From Stemphylium vesicarium (taxonomy: Eukaryota; Ascomycota; Dothideomycetes; Pleosporales; Pleosporaceae), in NCBI GenBank assembly GCA_004380135.1, contig QXCR01000003.1, positions 1 to 64,000 of the forward strand: DNA of 64,000 bases. The letters run 5' to 3'. The notes below the pieces were generated by a model. That model was not told the origin of the DNA. It did no database searches and saw only the letters and a program-made list of their open reading frames with translations. A program made the translations under genes and the position numbers. Below, piece by piece: positions 1 through 10,362 of this stretch; within the stretch, counting starts at the first letter, position 1, and every line of letters begins with the position of its first letter.

Positions 1-1795
1 GTCGTTGATTGCTTTCCACGGTGCGTTCTTGAGCAGAAGCCGCTCTTGCTGCTGCGGTACTGGCACGGAGCTGTCGAAGACCGTCTCGATCATTCGGTGG
101 TCGGAGCCGTGTTCGGTGTCGTGAGCAGCGCATCTTAGCAGCGTGTCTGCCAGCTCTTTTGACGCTAACACCAGGTCGATTGTCGTCTCGTAGCCTCCGC
201 ACTGCCACGTCTTGGTGCCACGCGGAAGCAGGCTGCTAAGCGCGTGTTCTGTCATCAGCTCGATGATCGGGTCTGCCTCGCCCTGTCTGATCAGCGTTAT
301 CTCCTCTCCTCTCTATAGCTAGTCGTGTTAATTAAAGTCGCTAGCTAGCACTACGTCTACTACTATACTAGCCTTTCGTCTCATCTTTATAATTACTTTG
401 TCTATCTTATTATATGCGTCTCGTAGTGCTTACTAGTCTCCTTCTAGTATATATACTAATACTACTAATACCTAACGCTTATGTAGTTAGATAATTGCTA
501 CTATTAAGTCTAGTAACTCTACCCGCACCTATTCCACCTCTACCTCTCTATTCACCTATAATATGCTCCGTATTGGCCACCTTCCTTCCCGCCAGGTCGA
601 TAGCACTATCTTGGTCTACTTATAGTAGAGTATGGGCGTTATTAGTAGCCAACCCTGGATCCTCTATGCATGCGGCTCTTAGATAGCTACTACTAATACG
701 TCTTATAGCTTTTCGTCGTTTATTAAGCTATTATATACTTTACTCTACTTTCTTATATTAAGCTAGATTATGCGAAATGCTCTATTTATATTAAGGTAGG
801 TATAGTATCTAATAGTTTCTACTAAATAACTCGTGCGGTCCTCTATAAAGCACGCACTTTATCACTACTTCGCTGCAGCTCTTATAATAGTGGCCATCTT
901 TCGCGCATCTCCCGCATCTCTGCGCCTTTCGGCACTAGTACGCTTTGTGGCCGAGCTCCTAGCAGTTGTAGCACTGCGCTGGCCGTGGCCGCTGCTCAAA
1001 TGCGCTTGTTGTGCCAGAATCTCCGCCCGCGTGGAAGAAGCCTTCTGCAATAAGCCTCCTTGCGTCACTTTTCTTAGTCACGTACACCACTATAGACCCG
1101 TACGCCTTAGGGATGTCTTTCTTACTAAGCCATGCAATTTTAGCGACTGTTATTCCATTCTCTTCTCTAAATACTTCTGCTACTCCCGCTTGGATCTCGT
1201 CCTTCTCGTCTAGCACTGCTATTCTCTTAACGTTGTTAATCTTGACTAGGTAGAGCTTATCGCGTAGCACGCGCGAGCCTATACTAATCTTCTCTACTAC
1301 CCTCTTAACTAGTTAGTACTCGTCTTTGTCTCTATACGCGATCCTAATCTAGCTCTAGGTCGCGTGGTTGATAGTAACCGCCTAGTATCGCTAGTTCTTT
1401 AGGTTCTCCCTTGTGCGCATCTCTTTTTCTACTACTACTCTAACTATCTCTACTAATATTCTACTATTTCTACTATCTGCCCTAGAGATGTCTACCGTGA
1501 CGTTTGGCACGTTAATAGGGGCGAGGATAGTTCTATTAGGGTGCTACTAGCTTACTAGCGTTCTAGAAGTGGCGTTTGGTTCCGCAGGTGCACTTGCGGC
1601 CGCAACCGAGGCCCAGGTACGCGCACTAGAGGATGCGGTTGCGGTAAGGTCGTCGACGCGTGCCTTTAGCTTAGCGACTTCGTTAATAAGTTTTACATTA
1701 TAATTAATAATAGCCTACTAGTTCTTTCTAATCTCTTTTATTTTACGTTTAAGGTTCTAAATAGTCTTATTCTACTACTAGATAATCTTAGTTAA
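1..1795 (-). mobile_element. Tad1-like LINE (non-LTR retrotransposon), RIP-degraded, left part; runs off the window edge
   Basis: Reading the minus strand, positions 300 to 1 stay open and encode an apurinic-type endonuclease segment with a GSDH motif, as in ORF2 of fungal LINEs. Upstream on the same strand, 1270-959 encodes an ORF1 (gag-like) piece ending in a CYNC zinc-knuckle start, and about 1680-1560 encodes the coiled-coil and Ala/Ser-rich stretch seen near the N terminus of Tad1 ORF1 proteins (KLKARVDDLTATASS, then SWASVAAA-like text). Between these islands the DNA is AT-rich with in-frame TAG/TAA, the usual result of RIP. ORF2 continues beyond the left edge, so the reverse transcriptase is not visible. 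The element resumes at 8322 beyond an inserted Gypsy element. Confidence 0.8.
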
Positions 1796-2042
1796 TGTAA
1801 GGGGCTACGCTCGGAGAGCTATCGCACAGGTATACTAAGATTGTATTCGATAGAGAAAGGAACTAAAAATAGCTACACTCTAAAGGTTATTTAGGGGCGG
1901 CGGCTTAGAATATTATTTTACTAGCGCGCTAGTATAGAATCTAAGTGTCTAGCGGCTTATCTAGATTCTATAAATAGTGCGCCCTACGCACGTAACTAAG
2001 ATCCTATTAAGAAATAAGCTAATTAGGCTTTAGCCTATTATA
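1796..2042 (-). repeat. 3' LTR of the Gypsy element
   Basis: This 247-bp repeat aligns end to end with 8075-8321 without gaps. On the plus strand it starts TGTAAGGGG and ends TTATA, where the partner ends TTACA. It adjoins the polypurine tract, so it is the 3' LTR of the minus-strand element. Its first half is the less mutated of the two copies and its second half the more mutated. Confidence 0.93.
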
Positions 2043-5000
2043 ATACCCTCTTCCTTTCCTCTACTTAAAGGTAGAATCTACTAAAAATACTTTAGTAGGC
2101 GTCCTTTACTATCCTAAAGGCCCTTTATATAGGTTAACTACTATTCTAGTGCTTTTATCTTCTTTAGTAGTTTTACTAGTTTAAGAGACGTTTAGTAGTA
2201 CTCTTTTTACTTAATATTATAGTATAGCTTCTATTCACACCCCTAGCGCTTAAGCTACTTAGCGACAATATCCTCTATAACGTACTTCTCCTCTCTATTC
2301 ACTTATAGTAGTAGTAGCTAGTAGTTATCTTATACTTAACTTAGTAGTAGGTCTATACTAATAGGGCGAAGTTAGTTAATGTAGAAAATAGAGTAGTAAC
2401 CTAGTAAGATATCTAGTTTAACTAAATAACTATTAACTATCTTAATTATAGTATACTTAGCGCTTTTCTAATTAAGCTTATAAGACTCGCGGCTAGTACT
2501 ATACTACTTATTAAGCCTTAGCTAGACCTTATCGCTAACCTTATACTTCCTAGCCTCCTTATAGTGCTTATTCGCCTACTTCTCTTATTTAACCTAGGCT
2601 TTAGCTATACTAGCTTAAACTAAGTTGAATACTTCTTAGAACTTAGCCGCGATAGTCTTAGCCTTCTTACGCTCTAAGCGCTCTTTAGCACTATACTTCT
2701 TGCGATTAGCGCCTTAGGGTACTTCTAGCTATAGCAGGTCTACGTAGTAACTATATTATAGGAAGAATAGGGATACTCCTATTAATGTTACGTCTCTTCT
2801 ATTAATCGCTATCTAGGCTATAGGGCAAAGGGGTGCCTAATTATCTTATACCTAGCTAGTGAACGCTTAGATATACGCTTCCTACACGCTATTTATTCGC
2901 TCTATCGACCTATCTATCTGCGGGTAGAAGACTATTAATAGTCGCCGCTTAATCTTTAAAATCTTATAAAGGCGCTCCTATAATAGGCTTATAAACTAGC
3001 TACCTTAGTTAGACGTAATCGCGTTAGATAGCTAGTAGTAAGTAACTACGTGCCTAAGAAACGCTTAGACTACTATCTCTATTCTTATATTAGATAGTAA
3101 GATAAAGATATATTCTTTTTCTAGATAGTTAGTTACTACTATAAGGTTTTTTATATCTTTATTAGTAGGTAATTCTTTAATAAAGTCTATTAAGATTTCC
3201 TTCTAGAGGCAATTAGGGATAGGTAGTAGCTTAAGTAGTTCTTAGATTTCTTCTCTCTAAGGCTTCATCCTTCTATATATATCGCAGTTCCGTACGTAAC
3301 GTCTAATGCTTTCTATTATGCCTAGCTAGAAGAAGTCACGAGCTAGCGTATAGTAGGTGATTTCTCTACCTAGGTAGCTAGCTAAGAGGGAACTATAGAC
3401 TTTACTAATAATTTAGGTGCGTAGGTTCTCGCTATTTAGTATCTATCTTCTACCTTAGTATAATAATGCTCCTTAGTTATCTATTAAGTACTTTAAGATT
3501 AAATACTTTACGCCTATATTTAAAGAGAACCTTTATTCTTAGTTAACTATAGCTTACTTAGCGTCTTTATACTACTAATTATTCTTTAGGGCCTCTAGCT
3601 ATAACGTCTCTAACTTATTCTGCTAAGCTAGGCTTCCGTCTACTGTGGCTAAGTCCGTTAACTTAGCTTGTTCTGCAAGCGCCTCTCCTTCGTGCTCTGA
3701 CTGCTCTACGCTGTCCCCGCCGGCAGTGTCCAGCTGCGCTGCGCCGTCGTTACCAACGGTGTCTGACGGTTCTTTAGTTAAACTAGGACGCACTCTAGTA
3801 CGCCCTATACGTGTCCTTGCTAATAATACCTAGCTATTTACTAGGTCTTCCTTATCCTCGCTAGCTTCCTTATAGTATTAGGACGTGGGTTTTAAGATCT
3901 ATACTACGCGCTTCTAAAGACGCTCGTCTTTAGCGCCTATAGGTATGTCTTATTCTCTCCTTAAGAGAGCGTCGGCTCTTACATTCTACTTACCTGGTCG
4001 ATATAGTAATTCTATATTATAGCGACTTAGTAGCGCGGCCTAGCGCACCTAACGTTCGCTTAAGAGCTTTAGCTTTATAAAATACTTAAGATTCTTATAG
4101 TTAGTTATTACCCTAAAGCTCTTAACTAAACGTAGTTTAGCATCCTACTCCTTAAAGTAGTAGATAATAGTAAATAGCTCCTTATTATAGATCTTATAGT
4201 TGCACTTGTGGGCGTTATTCTTCCTAGAGAAGTATGCGTAAGGACGTAGTACTCCCTCGTCGTTATATTGCGATAGTACTCCTCCCACTGCGTAGCCCGA
4301 CGAGTCGCATTCTAGCACTATGTCGCGTTCTAGGTTGAAAGTAGCGAGGTTTAGCTCTATAAGGAAGATCTCCTTTAGCTTATTAAATGCTAATTATTCT
4401 TTAAGTTCTTAGGTAAAGCTTATATCTTTTATTAGTTAAGTAAGAGAAGAAGCTATTTTAGCGAAGTCCCTAATAAATCTTTAGTAGAAGTTTATAAAGC
4501 TAAGAAATAACTAAACGCCTTTTACTATCCTAGGAGCCTCTTAGTTCTTAATAGCTTTAACCTTATCTAGATCTATGCGAATACCCTTTCTAGCGTTAAT
4601 AATAAAGCTAAGGTACTTAGTAGACTTCACCTTAAACTCGTATTTCTTAATGTCCACGTAGAGGCCTGCCCCCTAAAGCTTGCTAAGGACCTTTTGGACC
4701 TGCTCTCGGTGTTAGTGCAGACTGCCGTCTGTATAGATTAGCACGTCGTTAAGATATACTAAGTAGAACTCGTTGAGGTGCTCTCTTAAGGTCTAGTTAA
4801 TGTACCGCTAGAAGGTACTTAGGGAATTTACTATACTAAAAGGGGTTACTAACTACTTAAAGAGACTAAAACGCGTTTAGAAGGCTATCTTCTATTTATC
4901 GCCTTTAGCTATATAGATCTTATAGAAGGCTGCGATCATATCTAGCTTAGTAAACTATTTAGCCTTACTTAGGTTATTAAGCGTCTCCTAGATAAGTAGT

Positions 5001-8000
5001 AATAGGTACCTATTCTTCTTAGTTATCGCGTTTAACGCTTAGTAGTTAATACATAATTAGAGTCCTCCTCTAGGTTTCTTAGTAAATAAGACTAGCGCTA
5101 AAGCTAGCGAGCTACTTACGCGTATAAATCCCTTCTTAAGTAGGGAGGTAAGCTCCTTTTAGAGTACTAAAAGCTCACCTCTTAATATACTATATAGCGG
5201 GCCCCACAGCGGCTATAGCTACTAACTATCCTTCAACTTAAACTTAATTTAATAGTCTACTCTAGGTCCTCTATATAGGGGAAGCTTCGCTACTTCTTTT
5301 AGATTAAAGAGCTTATAGTAGCTCTAATAGTGCTCTAGTAGTAATAATCTTATATCTACTACCTTCTTTAGCGCTAGCGCCTTATTAATGTCTATAATAG
5401 AGGCAGCAAATACGCGCACTCCCGTCTCTAGGTCCTTAGATCTCTTCAGGAGACCCGCAAACGTAGCCGCGCTTACCTAGCGGGCGACATTCTAGCTTAT
5501 AAAGCTCTCGTCGTATCTTACTTAAATGCCCTTTAAGTATATAAATAAGCTCCTTTTTACTAGAGTAATTATAACGTTCTAGTAGTCTATCTACCCCTTT
5601 TCTAGGATAACGTCCTTATCTATATTATTAATAACGTATGCGTAGGCGACCTCTTAGTAGCCGTATATATTAAATTTAAAATAAGAAACTTCCTTAATCT
5701 TAGATAGCTTTCTATTAATCCTCTTAATTATCTAAGAAGTAATTAAAAAGCGCTTAAGATAGCTTTAGTAAGCAAACTTATAACTAATTAGTATATAGTA
5801 TAAATACCTACTATCTATTAACGCGGTAGCGTTATAGATAAAGTTTATAATTAGATTAGCTATAAGAGGTAGGGTATTTATATATTAGTATTAAAACTAG
5901 TTCTATTTACTACTTATCTACTAATCTATCTTTAAAGGCTCTAAGTCGAGACTTTAACTTAGAGCTACTCTTTTCCCAAGTCCTCTAAGTCGCTGCTATC
6001 TGATGCTTTCGCGTGGCACTTACAAGCAGGCGAGGGTTCACGCTGAGCTGCCCTGCTCGCCTTAGTGCTCTTTGGCTTAGCACTCTTCTCGCAGTTCCTC
6101 GCCATGTGTCCTTTCTTGCCGCAGGAGTAGCACTTGATCTGATCGCTATTTAGTCTCCATTCCTTCGCACTTACTTTGTTGGCCTTTGTAGGTTCCTAAT
6201 CCATGTTCTCTGGCGGTGAGGGCGTACGAGCGCGGCCTTGCTTATTCTAGCCGTGAGGCCTATAAGCGTACTAGGTTAATCCTTCTCGCAACTTACTATA
6301 AAGGTTAATATAATAGAGATTATTAGAGATCTTAATTACTTTATTAGTATACTTCTTAAAGCTAATATACTTTAGAGTCTATAGTATAAGCTATTAAAGT
6401 TCTATATTAAGGCTCTTACTAAATATCTCTTAGAGAATAGTACTACTAAACTTCTAACTTAATTTTACGCGCAACTAGTTAAACTTAGAGATATAATTAT
6501 AAATTAATTATTAGTCTTACTTTAAGTACTAAAGTTTATTTAAGACTTACTTTTATTAGTATATATTAAGAAACTAAGTATCTATATACTACTATATCTT
6601 CTCTACTAAATCTAGTTAATTCTTTAGTATCTAAGATAGAAGGACTTAGTTAGCCTTATCTCTAGTTTAGCTAAGAACGTATTATTTCTTTATATTTTTA
6701 GTAGAGAATAGGTACTTATTATACTTAAGTTTTCCTTTACACTTATACTTCTAACCTAGATAGTTAGTATAGCTACTATTATATCGCTCTAGGTTAGGGA
6801 GCCTCTTCTTATTTAGTTTTCCTAATATAGTTAGCGTTGTTAAAGGATCTAGGTAACTCTTAGGCGTTAGTAAACGTATAGTTTACTATATTTCTCGCTA
6901 TTTAAGCGCTTCTAACTAAGAGGTTATTAGAGCTATTATCTACGTAAGCTAAGTTAAGGCTGCCATTATTGCTGCTGTCGCGTTCTAAGACGCCTTCGGT
7001 GAGCCCTTAGGTGACTCCCTAGCCCCAGCTACGCTCTTCGTTCGCCTTGCGATTTCGTTGATTATTAGCGCTATCGCAGCTTCCTTCTATCCGTCGTTCT
7101 TAAGTATCTAGACGATATCCTATTATATTTCGTTATTAGATACTCTAGTAAGGTGCTTTGCTAACGCGTAGGCTAATAACTTATTAGCGTTAAGATTAGG
7201 TAAGTTATCCTCTATCTTCTAATCTTCTATTAGGAGGCTTACTTCTTAGCTATGTGTATGCCTGCTTCTCTTCGCAAGACTTCTAATTAATATTCACTTA
7301 TTAATTGCTCTCGCACTAGCAGCTAGCTACTCTAGAGCTACTGGTAGTGGCCTACTCCTCTGCGGTGAGGACTAGTAGGGCTTTAGTAGCCTATCGCTAT
7401 TATAGGGCTTCTATAACTTACTCTTAGTAGTAAGTCCTTCTAAACGACCTTTAGTAGTTATTAGGTAGTCGCGTCTCTTAGGAACCTAATATCCTTTTAC
7501 GCTTGCGATTTTCTACTAGTAGTTATATTAGCTAGTGTCGCAGTCTATACCTTATTTAATAGAGGACTAATAGAACTTACGTAGTAGATATAAATATAGC
7601 TATCTTTCTAGTAGCGCTAATTAGCCTTTAGATAGCTCTTATATACTATAGTAGGCTAGACTTACCTCTTTAGCCTTTAAAGAGATTATAGAATTTTTCT
7701 AATTACTACTACTTACTATCTTATAGTATCTTTTATAACTAGTAAGACCTATTACTTAATACTATTATAGTATCGCATAAGGATTTTTCTATAGTATCCT
7801 TAATATATAAAGATATACGTTTTACGCTAGCGTAATATAAGACTAGTAGTATAATTAACTAAGTATCTTATAAGGCTATAGTCCTAGGTAAGTAATCTTA
7901 TAATAGCTTATACCTAGTTATTATCTAAAGGCCTTTTAGATAGTATAGTAATACTAATTCTATATAGTAGATTAACCTACTTATACGTAATAAAAAGATA

Positions 8001-8074
8001 GTTAAGAAGCTTAACGCGCGTTACGTTAATAGAGTCTTATAGTAAGGCTCTACTAATTAGAATTAAATATAAAA

Positions 8075-8321
8075 TATAAGAGGCTACGCTTAGAGAGCTA
8101 TTACATAAGTATACTAAGATTATATTTAATAGAGAAAGAAATTAAGAATAGCTATACTCTAAAGGTTATTTAGGGGTAGTAGCTTAGAATATTATTTTAC
8201 TAGCGCGCTAGTGTAGAATCTAGGTGTCTAGCGGCTCACCCAGATTCTGTGAACAGTGCGCCCTGCGCACGTGACCGAGATCCCATCGAGGAACAAGCTG
8301 ATTGGGCTTCAGCCCATTACA
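8075..8321 (-). repeat. 5' LTR of the Gypsy element
   Basis: This 247-bp repeat is the partner of 1796-2042. Read on the minus strand it begins TGTAATGGGC and ends CTTATA where the partner ends with TTACA, consistent with canonical TG..CA LTR ends after RIP. I count about 41 differences from the other LTR, all transitions, with no indels. The primer-binding site expected just inside (left of 8075) is too AT-mutated to match to a tRNA. Confidence 0.93.
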
Positions 8322-8497
8322 GTTAACGCGGTAAGTAGATCTTTATTAGTAGCGGTGCTCTTCCTAGCTTAACAAATAGGTTAGCTACTCTTAACCTAGA
8401 TAGTATTAGAGTTATTAGCTAATAGGTCTAGCTATACTAGTAGCCTATTATAGTATTCGTTTTACTTAGTAGTGTTTCTTACGCGTCTCTTTAGTAG
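8322..8497 (-). mobile_element. Tad1-like LINE, 5' part, separated from the rest by the Gypsy insertion
   Basis: On the minus strand this segment reads into the left LINE part once the Gypsy element and one GTTAA copy are removed. The ORF1 frame passes through the junction (KDLLTALTKII), then meets TAG codons where Gln codons (CAG) are expected. The AT-rich, TAG/TAA-rich texture stops near 8497, taken as the approximate 5' end. The exact end was not defined because no target duplication for the LINE could be identified. Confidence 0.6.
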
Positions 8498-8503
8498 TGC
8501 TGG

Positions 8504-8565
8504 TAGCTCAGTTGGCAAGGATGTCGCGTCGCGGTCGCGGTCGGGTTCAGGGGTCGAGATTGCCA
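8504..8565 (+). other. tRNA-like A-box and weak B-box pair, possibly the head of a SINE
   Basis: TAGCTCAGTTGG at 8504-8515 fits the Pol III A-box consensus exactly. About 35 bases on, GGGTCGAGATTG at 8551-8562 is a partial B-box. The stretch lies immediately outside the RIP-mutated LINE and is not AT-rich. A cloverleaf does not form: the D arm lacks its partner strand and the T stem is poor. It is therefore not a functional tRNA gene. It could be a tRNA-derived SINE fragment or chance. Confidence 0.25.
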
Positions 8566-8671
8566 TCTCTCTCCCACGCCCAGATCGCAAACTCATTTAA
8601 GCCCCTTCTCGCAGGTGTCGATTCAATCTCTAAGCAATCTCTTATGTTGCTCGCTCTGTGTGCCAAACATA

Positions 8672-8704
8672 CAGTCGCGAGCACAATCGGTTTCCGGTTC
8701 TTGC
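8672..8704 (+). repeat. Left terminal inverted repeat
   Basis: This 33-bp sequence is preceded by TA. Its last 24 bases are found exactly, in reverse complement, at 10330-10353. The CAGT start is typical of Fot1/pogo-type termini. Confidence 0.7.
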
Positions 8705-8805
8705 ATTGGCTGTGTTCTTAGCGCACGGCCCACACAATGGAGGAATATTTGATTCAGTTTAGTGCAGAGCAGGGATACTGTAGTAAGATTGAATACTAAG
8801 CCAAC

Positions 8806-9688
8806 TTATTTGCGCAAGATCACAAGCAAATGATCTGCACAATTCAAGGTTTCCGCGCAGTCAGCACTTAGCATTACCACGTCAATCCACCGCTTCACCT
8901 CAGCCTCGTTTAAAGTAGCAAATCCTTTTGCGCCGCTCGATCCGAGGAATCCCTCACAACTTAAGACCTTCTCAACATTGACTTGGTCCCGGAAAGCGAG
9001 AAACTCTTCCAGGAGATCTGCAGGGTGCACATGGAAAGACGTTGTGTCCGGGTTCCTGGTGTACTCTCCGCTATCCAGATACTGTCTGTAAAAATCCCAC
9101 TCACTCGCGAGACGAGAGGGCTCACGCCTCGCTAGGTCGCGAAGGTGTGCATATATCGTAACGTATGCGAGCAGGATGTAACCTCCCGGTTTTGCCATTA
9201 AGATGCAGTTTCGGATCACGCTCGCTCGCTCCTCCGGCGCGACAAGGTGATACAATGGGCCGAGACACAGCACTATATCGAACGAGCCCTCAGAAGCTTC
9301 GAGGAGGGAATGTTGGGAGATATCGAGTGCGTTTGCGTGGATGATGGCGTTGAGTTGGACAGCTTCCTTCTCCGCATTTATTCTTGCAACGTCCAAGCTC
9401 TTCTCCGACAAATCATTCAAGGTGACTTGATGACCTTGATGTGCTAGTGCAATGGCTGTATCTCCGTTAGCTACGACATCAAAATGCGTCGCAATAAGTG
9501 TGCAGACCATATCTCCCAGGCCCACCACCGACGTCTAAGATGTTCGCTCGGCGCAAACGCAACTTAGACAAGCAGGAATTGATAATCCACATGGTCACTT
9601 CAAACTCCAGTCGGCCTTCGTCCAAGCGATGCTCCTCTACTTGGGCGTGTGCATCATACCACCTTTCAACCAGAGTTTTTCCTGCCAT
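8806..9688 (-). CDS. Class I SAM-dependent methyltransferase, 276 residues, one intron
   Basis: This small soluble enzyme would transfer a methyl group from S-adenosylmethionine to an unidentified substrate. Exons are 9508-9688 and 8806-9455. The 52-bp intron 9456-9507 starts GTCTGC, has branch point GCTAACG and ends ACAG. Splicing joins motif I, ILDVGGGPGRY, to AIALAHQGHQVTLNDLS, restoring the nucleotide-binding beta-alpha-beta. The acidic motif NDLS and the motif FDIVLCLGPLYHL follow. The N terminus (VERWYDAHAQVEEHRLDEGRLEFEV) resembles bacterial methyltransferases of the COG2226 type, so bacterial ancestry is possible (inference). The start is the first ATG, giving a family-like length. 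The gene sits alone between the TIRs at 8672 and 10362, next to RIP-mutated repeats, yet is itself unmutated and open. Confidence 0.85.
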
Positions 9689-10098
9689 CGTTCCTAACTG
9701 TCAGTAATCAATATCTATCAATCAATCGTTAGATATAATTCATGAAGATACTTCTGTGTGTGCAACGCATTCTTTAAGGAACAGCTTAGAGAAACCTGTC
9801 ACTGCGCAATTAAACACTTAGTTGAGGGTTGTAGTTGGAGTAACTTAGCATTCCAATAATTCACGCAAATCGCTCAAATCGCGCAGCTTGTCTACGCTCG
9901 TGGCATCGTAAATGCCTCACGATAGCATGGGTGTCCTAGTGCGGTGGGGGCTAAGAATGTTTGCTGCAAAAAGGGTGAGGCGGTTTCGCAAGCGACTGTA
10001 TCTAACGTCCCCGCCCCCAAGCGTGGCGGAAAGCCAGATGTGGCAGAAATCTGTTCGCGCGATCAAATAATACAACGTCAGAAACGACCATTATAGTA
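9689..10098. other. Upstream region of the methyltransferase gene
   Basis: This is the presumed promoter side of the minus-strand methyltransferase. Base composition is ordinary and there are no RIP-type stop-rich tracts. I see no ORF worth calling and no repeat until the TA and CAGT end at 10097-10099. Confidence 0.5.
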
Positions 10099-10362
10099 CA
10101 GTGCCGTGCACAGTTGACTTCCGGGTTTTACACGCTATGGAAGGTCGGCCCTGCAGAGGCCCTTATACGGCTAGGTAGAGACCTTCCCATAATAGACTGT
10201 GGTGTGATGCACCTGAAATCGTCACGACTCCCACGACCGTAGCTAGTACTATAGTACGCTAAAGCTGACGTGGCAAAGTCGCTACTGGTCGTGACAGGGG
10301 GCTGCTGTGGGGCGGTATACGCGCAGCACGCAAGAACCGGAAACCGATTGTGCACAGCACAG
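10099..10362. mobile_element. 264-bp MITE with Tc1/mariner-type ends
   Basis: The ends are CAGTGCCGTGCACA at 10099-10112 and its imperfect inverse at 10349-10362. TA lies on both sides (10097-10098 and 10363-10364). Over 33 bases the two ends agree at 24 positions. The interior has no coding capacity beyond a 75-codon shadow frame. The right end is shared with the larger candidate unit 8672-10362, so this may be a MITE inserted at, or derived from, the end of that unit. Confidence 0.6.

Larger units (their letters stand above)
1796..8321 (-). mobile_element. Full-length Ty3/Gypsy LTR retrotransposon, inactivated by RIP
   Basis: The 6,526-bp element is bounded by two 247-bp LTRs and by GTTAA on both sides (1791-1795 and 8322-8326). 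Domain order on the minus strand gives the superfamily. A gag CCHC zinc knuckle (CYSCGKKGHMARNC) lies near 6090-6145. Reverse transcriptase carries YLND where YLDD is expected near 4735-4780. RNase H begins ECDSSGYAVGGVLSQY near 4250-4320. The integrase C-terminal core (FYPQ.DR..ER.N) lies near 2870-2935. Integrase after RNase H means Gypsy rather than Copia. A polypurine tract is visible as its complement at 2046-2062, beside the element's 3' LTR. Stop codons at expected Gln and Trp positions, and the RT Asp to Asn change, are C-to-T type damage. No frame is intact, so the copy cannot make its own proteins. Confidence 0.92.
8672..10362. mobile_element. Candidate TIR element (Tc1/mariner-Fot1-like ends) carrying a methyltransferase gene
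   Basis: The left end at 8672-8704 begins CAGTCGCGAGCACAATCGG. The reverse complement of the right end at 10330-10362 begins CTGTGCTGTGCACAATCGG. They agree at 28 of 33 positions, and the inner 24 bases are identical. Each end abuts TA (8670-8671 and 10363-10364), the target duplication of the Tc1/mariner superfamily. The 1,691-bp interior contains no transposase, only the methyltransferase gene and an internal related MITE. Either the two ends define one mobilisable unit with gene cargo, or the left end is a solitary remnant of the same family as the MITE at 10099-10362. Close inner identity of the outer ends favours the first, but this needs other copies to prove. Confidence 0.5.

Noticed and set aside
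1..8330. Short ORFs in the AT-rich block as genes
   Set aside because: All fall in RIP-degraded transposon DNA. Many use non-ATG starts, and the true frames are the broken retroelement ones.
8497..8721. 74-codon plus-strand frame and possible tRNA gene
   Set aside because: The A-box is good but no cloverleaf forms, and the frame has low-complexity text without homologous character.
10128..10355. 75-codon minus frame
   Set aside because: It lies wholly inside the MITE and starts in its inverted repeat.
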